Below are positions 61,932-64,000 of a stretch of 64,000 nt of DNA, one piece after another. A program made the translations under genes and the position numbers. A model generated the notes under the pieces. The model searched no databases, was not told the DNA's origin, and was given only the letters and a program-made list of their open reading frames with translations. Source of the DNA: Acidobacteriota bacterium (lineage in GTDB: Bacteria > Acidobacteriota > Terriglobia > Terriglobales > Acidobacteriaceae); contig JABCZH010000017.1 in assembly GCA_013289795.1 (NCBI GenBank), positions 1 through 64,000 of the forward strand, read 5' to 3'. The stretch's first letter is position 1. Each line of letters starts with the position of its first letter.

Positions 61932-63482
61932 CTATGCCACGCCGCGGGCCTTTGCCGGCGCCATCTGTGGTGCCGTACCGGTTGCTTCACTCTTAACCGG
62001 TGCCTTCATCCGGCGCAGAACGAAGAAGGCGAGTATGGCCGCTGCCAAGTCGAAGAAGATGGCAACTCGGAAAACGCCTTTCCAGCCCGTATTCGGCAGG
62101 CTCCACTTGGCAGCAAACGGTGTCCAAACCGTGGGAACCACAGTCAGGATGATCCCGTAGGTAATTAACACTCCAGCCACAGCCAGCAGTATGGCTTTAG
62201 TGTTTCGGCTCAACTGCGTCCGCAGGACCGTAGGCGCCAGGAACACGGCGCACATTACCAGGAAGCCACCTAGCAGAAGCAGGATGTCGGCGCGAAAGTC
62301 GAAGGCCTTGCCCGCGGCCAGCGCCGATCCGATGGGCACGAACATGGCGGATGTGCCCTTGGCGGTGTACAGGAAGCCGTAGTTCTCGGTAGCGTGCTTG
62401 CGGCCGAAAAAGTCTCCGCAAAGCGCCGGGAACAGTGAGAAGATCTCGCCCCATCCGAAGAAGGTGAATGCGCTGAAGACGACGAACAACAGCGGGTTAG
62501 TGGCGAACCTGAGAAGCACGTAGATGGCTATGGCCTCCAGACCAAACGCAACCGTCATAGTCTTCTCACGTCCTATGTGGTCGGATATCCATCCCCAGAA
62601 CGGGCGGCATAGTCCATTGATCATACGGTCAGCGGATAGCGCAAAGGTCAGCGCCGGCATGGTGAGCCCCAGCAAGCTGACCGGTATCTTATCCACCTTG
62701 AAATCGACCGCCATCGGCTTGAGCTGGGCGACGGCCATCAAGCCTCCGGTCGCGACCATGGCCATCATCACGTACATGAGCCAGAAGTTGGACGTGGCCA
62801 CCATTTCACCGGAGGTGAAATCCACCTGCGACTGCCGCTTCTTCACTTCGTCGCTGCCTTTTGACCTCCATGTCTTCGGCAGCCAGCCTGCTGGAGGCGA
62901 TTTGAGGAAGAACGCCGCTACGATCACGGTCGCTCCCTGAATAATGCCCCAGCGAATGAAGGCGGCCTGGTAGCCGGCTGAGGCGATCATGTTGGCGATG
63001 GGAGCAACAGTGAAGGCGGATCCAGCGCCGAAGCCAGCCGCAGTGAGCCCTGCTGCCAGACCCCGGTGGTCAGGAAACCACTTCATGGCGAGGCCGATGG
63101 CGGTGCCGTATACGATGCCGGCGCCAAGCCCTGCTACAGCATAGGAAAGATAGAGAGCGGTCAGCGTATCAGCCTTTCCGCTTCCGACCCATCCGAGACC
63201 GGCCAACACTCCCCCCAGCATCACCAATAGCTTTGGACCGAATGTGTCCACCAGCCAGCCTTCGAAGGGGACAAGCCAGGTCTCAAGCAGCACGAAGACG
63301 GTGAAAGTTACCTGTATGAGGGATTGATCTACGTTGAGGTGTTTCTGCAGGGGCGGGACGAACAGCGTCCAGCCGTACTGAAAGTTCGCTACTGCCACCA
63401 TACCGAGAACGCTAAAGAGAAGAACTATCCAGCGGTTGGGTTCGCTGGTCTTAGAAGCAACTGCGGCTGTGGACGCAGCCAT
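61932..63482 (-). CDS. MFS transporter, oxalate/formate antiporter (OFA) family
   Basis: 516 aa from ATG 63482 (GGAGGTG upstream). Twelve helices. OFA features include the opening RWIVLLFSVLGMVAVANFQYGWTLFVPPLQKHL, GWLVDTFGPKLLVMLGGVLAGLGWVGSG and AGLGAGIVYGTAIGLAMKWFPDHRGLAAGLTAAGFGAGSAFTVAP. A cytoplasmic loop and a basic stretch (WRSKGSDEVKKRQ) lie in the middle. Family members exchange oxalate for formate or carry other carboxylates and antibiotics. No oxalyl-CoA genes are near. Together with ppdK and the SHS-type porter it suggests organic-acid use. Confidence 0.88.
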   Translation of the reverse strand: MAASTAAVASKTSEPNRWIVLLFSVLGMVAVANFQYGWTLFVPPLQKHLNVDQSLIQVTFTVFVLLETWLVPFEGWLVDTFGPKLLVMLGGVLAGLGWVGSGKADTLTALYLSYAVAGLGAGIVYGTAIGLAMKWFPDHRGLAAGLTAAGFGAGSAFTVAPIANMIASAGYQAAFIRWGIIQGATVIVAAFFLKSPPAGWLPKTWRSKGSDEVKKRQSQVDFTSGEMVATSNFWLMYVMMAMVATGGLMAVAQLKPMAVDFKVDKIPVSLLGLTMPALTFALSADRMINGLCRPFWGWISDHIGREKTMTVAFGLEAIAIYVLLRFATNPLLFVVFSAFTFFGWGEIFSLFPALCGDFFGRKHATENYGFLYTAKGTSAMFVPIGSALAAGKAFDFRADILLLLGGFLVMCAVFLAPTVLRTQLSRNTKAILLAVAGVLITYGIILTVVPTVWTPFAAKWSLPNTGWKGVFRVAIFFDLAAAILAFFVLRRMKAPVKSEATGTAPQMAPAKARGVA

Positions 63483-63587
63483 AGATACACCTCCTCGGTG
63501 TCTCATCCGACTTAGGGTTACCGGACCATGCCACTTCCCTTGCTGCCATCCCCAGAAGTGAGTGGGGCCGCTGCGAACTCGAGAATC

Positions 63588-63676
63588 ACTGGGCCAGAGC
63601 GAACCGTAATATATACTGGTCCAGTCATCGAACCACTTGCGCCGGGAAATTTAACATCCCCGCCCCGGACTGTCAA
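63588..63676 (-). promoter_or_regulatory. Candidate promoter and operator of the OFA transporter gene
   Basis: On the minus strand, TTGACA (63676-63671) and TAAATT (63653-63648) are spaced by exactly 17 bases, a good sigma-70-type promoter. Downstream of it lie a palindrome ACTGGTCCAGT (63615-63625) and a similar half-palindrome ACTGGGCCAG (63588-63597), candidate binding sites for a GntR-like regulator that would repress the gene. Confidence 0.5.
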
Positions 63677-63697
63677 GGGCCGAAAACACGCGACCCA

Positions 63698-64000
63698 ATG
63701 GACCAGAGCCTGCGAACCCAGATCGAGACTTACCTGTCCCGGCTTAACGCCCTGAGCGCTCGCGGGCGTCAGCTTCGCGATGACCTGGCAGCCGATCACT
63801 CCAATGACGGCGCGATCGCTGCCACTCGCGCCTGGCAGGAAGACTGCGGCATAACAATCAATCAATTGTCCGGAGGGAGCAAGGCCCACTGGCTTGCCCG
63901 GGCTTTTAGCGAGGCCTTCCTGATGCGCTCGACCGCGGGCCAAGCCATTGAAGGCGCGACGCCGGCGGAGATCGTCACGCGCCTGCTAGAGGTCCTCGAT
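63698..64000 (+). CDS. Partial gene at right edge, hypothetical helical protein
   Basis: The frame from ATG 63698 stays open to the last base (101 codons, no stop). The protein begins MDQSLRTQIETYLSRLNALS and is rich in short helices (ATRAWQEDCGITINQLSGG, HWLARAFSEAFLM, EGATPAEIVTRLLEVLD). I do not recognise a family. Codon use looks like that of its neighbours and it is divergent from the OFA transporter, sharing the upstream region. It is partial because of the window edge. An opposite-strand open frame here (63943-63518) is considered a shadow. Confidence 0.7.
   Translation, partial: MDQSLRTQIETYLSRLNALSARGRQLRDDLAADHSNDGAIAATRAWQEDCGITINQLSGGSKAHWLARAFSEAFLMRSTAGQAIEGATPAEIVTRLLEVLD

Noticed and set aside
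63518-63943. 141-aa minus-strand frame at the right edge
   Set aside because: It is opposite the partial gene, starts without a ribosome binding site and would span the OFA promoter region.
1-64000. CRISPR arrays and rRNA genes
   Set aside because: I saw no regularly spaced direct repeats and no rRNA sequence on either strand; the only closely spaced short repeats are the TTCCCTGT cluster, which is irregular.

Overview
The window looks like part of the chromosome of an Acidobacteriota bacterium, probably class Terriglobia and probably a soil organism. This is inferred from gene content and no database search was run. The pointers are a ~1,200-residue Oar-like TonB-dependent outer-membrane protein with an N-terminal carboxypeptidase-regulatory domain, several secreted beta-propeller and HAF-repeat proteins, a TPR-CHAT protease behind an ECF sigma factor, a subtilase with QSTVAVLD repeats, and a small Lys/Arg-rich histone-like protein.

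Layout. 1-3765 (minus strand): a compact operon of two secreted beta-propeller proteins followed by a 25-codon PqqA-like peptide gene. 4454-8546: a mobile element with two small genes, a divergent gene pair around a perfect 20-bp palindrome, and a translationally coupled serine recombinase / excisionase-like / tyrosine integrase operon that ends 20 bp before a tRNA-Ser(UGA) gene. 8535-32749: accessory DNA stacked behind that tRNA. The tRNA 3' end plus about 60 bp of flank recurs at 14741 and 32678, which defines two tandem islands. Island 1 holds a dienelactone hydrolase, a twin nitroreductase (SagB-type), a histone-like peptide, and an ECF sigma factor with a membrane zinc-finger/bactofilin-like protein. 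Island 2 holds a di-haem cytochrome-like protein, a second PQQ-type propeller, the TonB-dependent receptor, a serine hydrolase, a LytS/LytT-type two-component pair, and much decaying DNA: a partial kinase duplicate, three hydrolase fragments and a dead large serine recombinase beside a TTCCCTGT repeat cluster.

32951-64000 is tightly packed and looks like core genome. A PDZ/GAF/SpoIIE phosphatase comes first. Next is a redox locus made of a radical SAM protein, an HgdB-like iron-sulfur protein and a 1,193-residue double-ASKHA activase. After it, seven genes are coupled by overlaps or very short gaps (42940-52050): a dipeptide-type ABC importer, an ECF-like sigma factor and a TPR-CHAT protease. 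A zinc-finger anti-sigma-like protein, a subtilase and an HD-GYP phosphodiesterase follow on the same strand. Last come a spermidine-synthase-like membrane protein, pyruvate phosphate dikinase, two carboxylate-type MFS transporters and a partial gene running off the right edge.

The observations most worth following are the PqqA-like peptide without visible pqqBCDE, the importer-sigma-CHAT-subtilase locus, the triple tRNA-Ser attachment repeats with an integrase on the unexpected side, and the palindrome in the mobile element.
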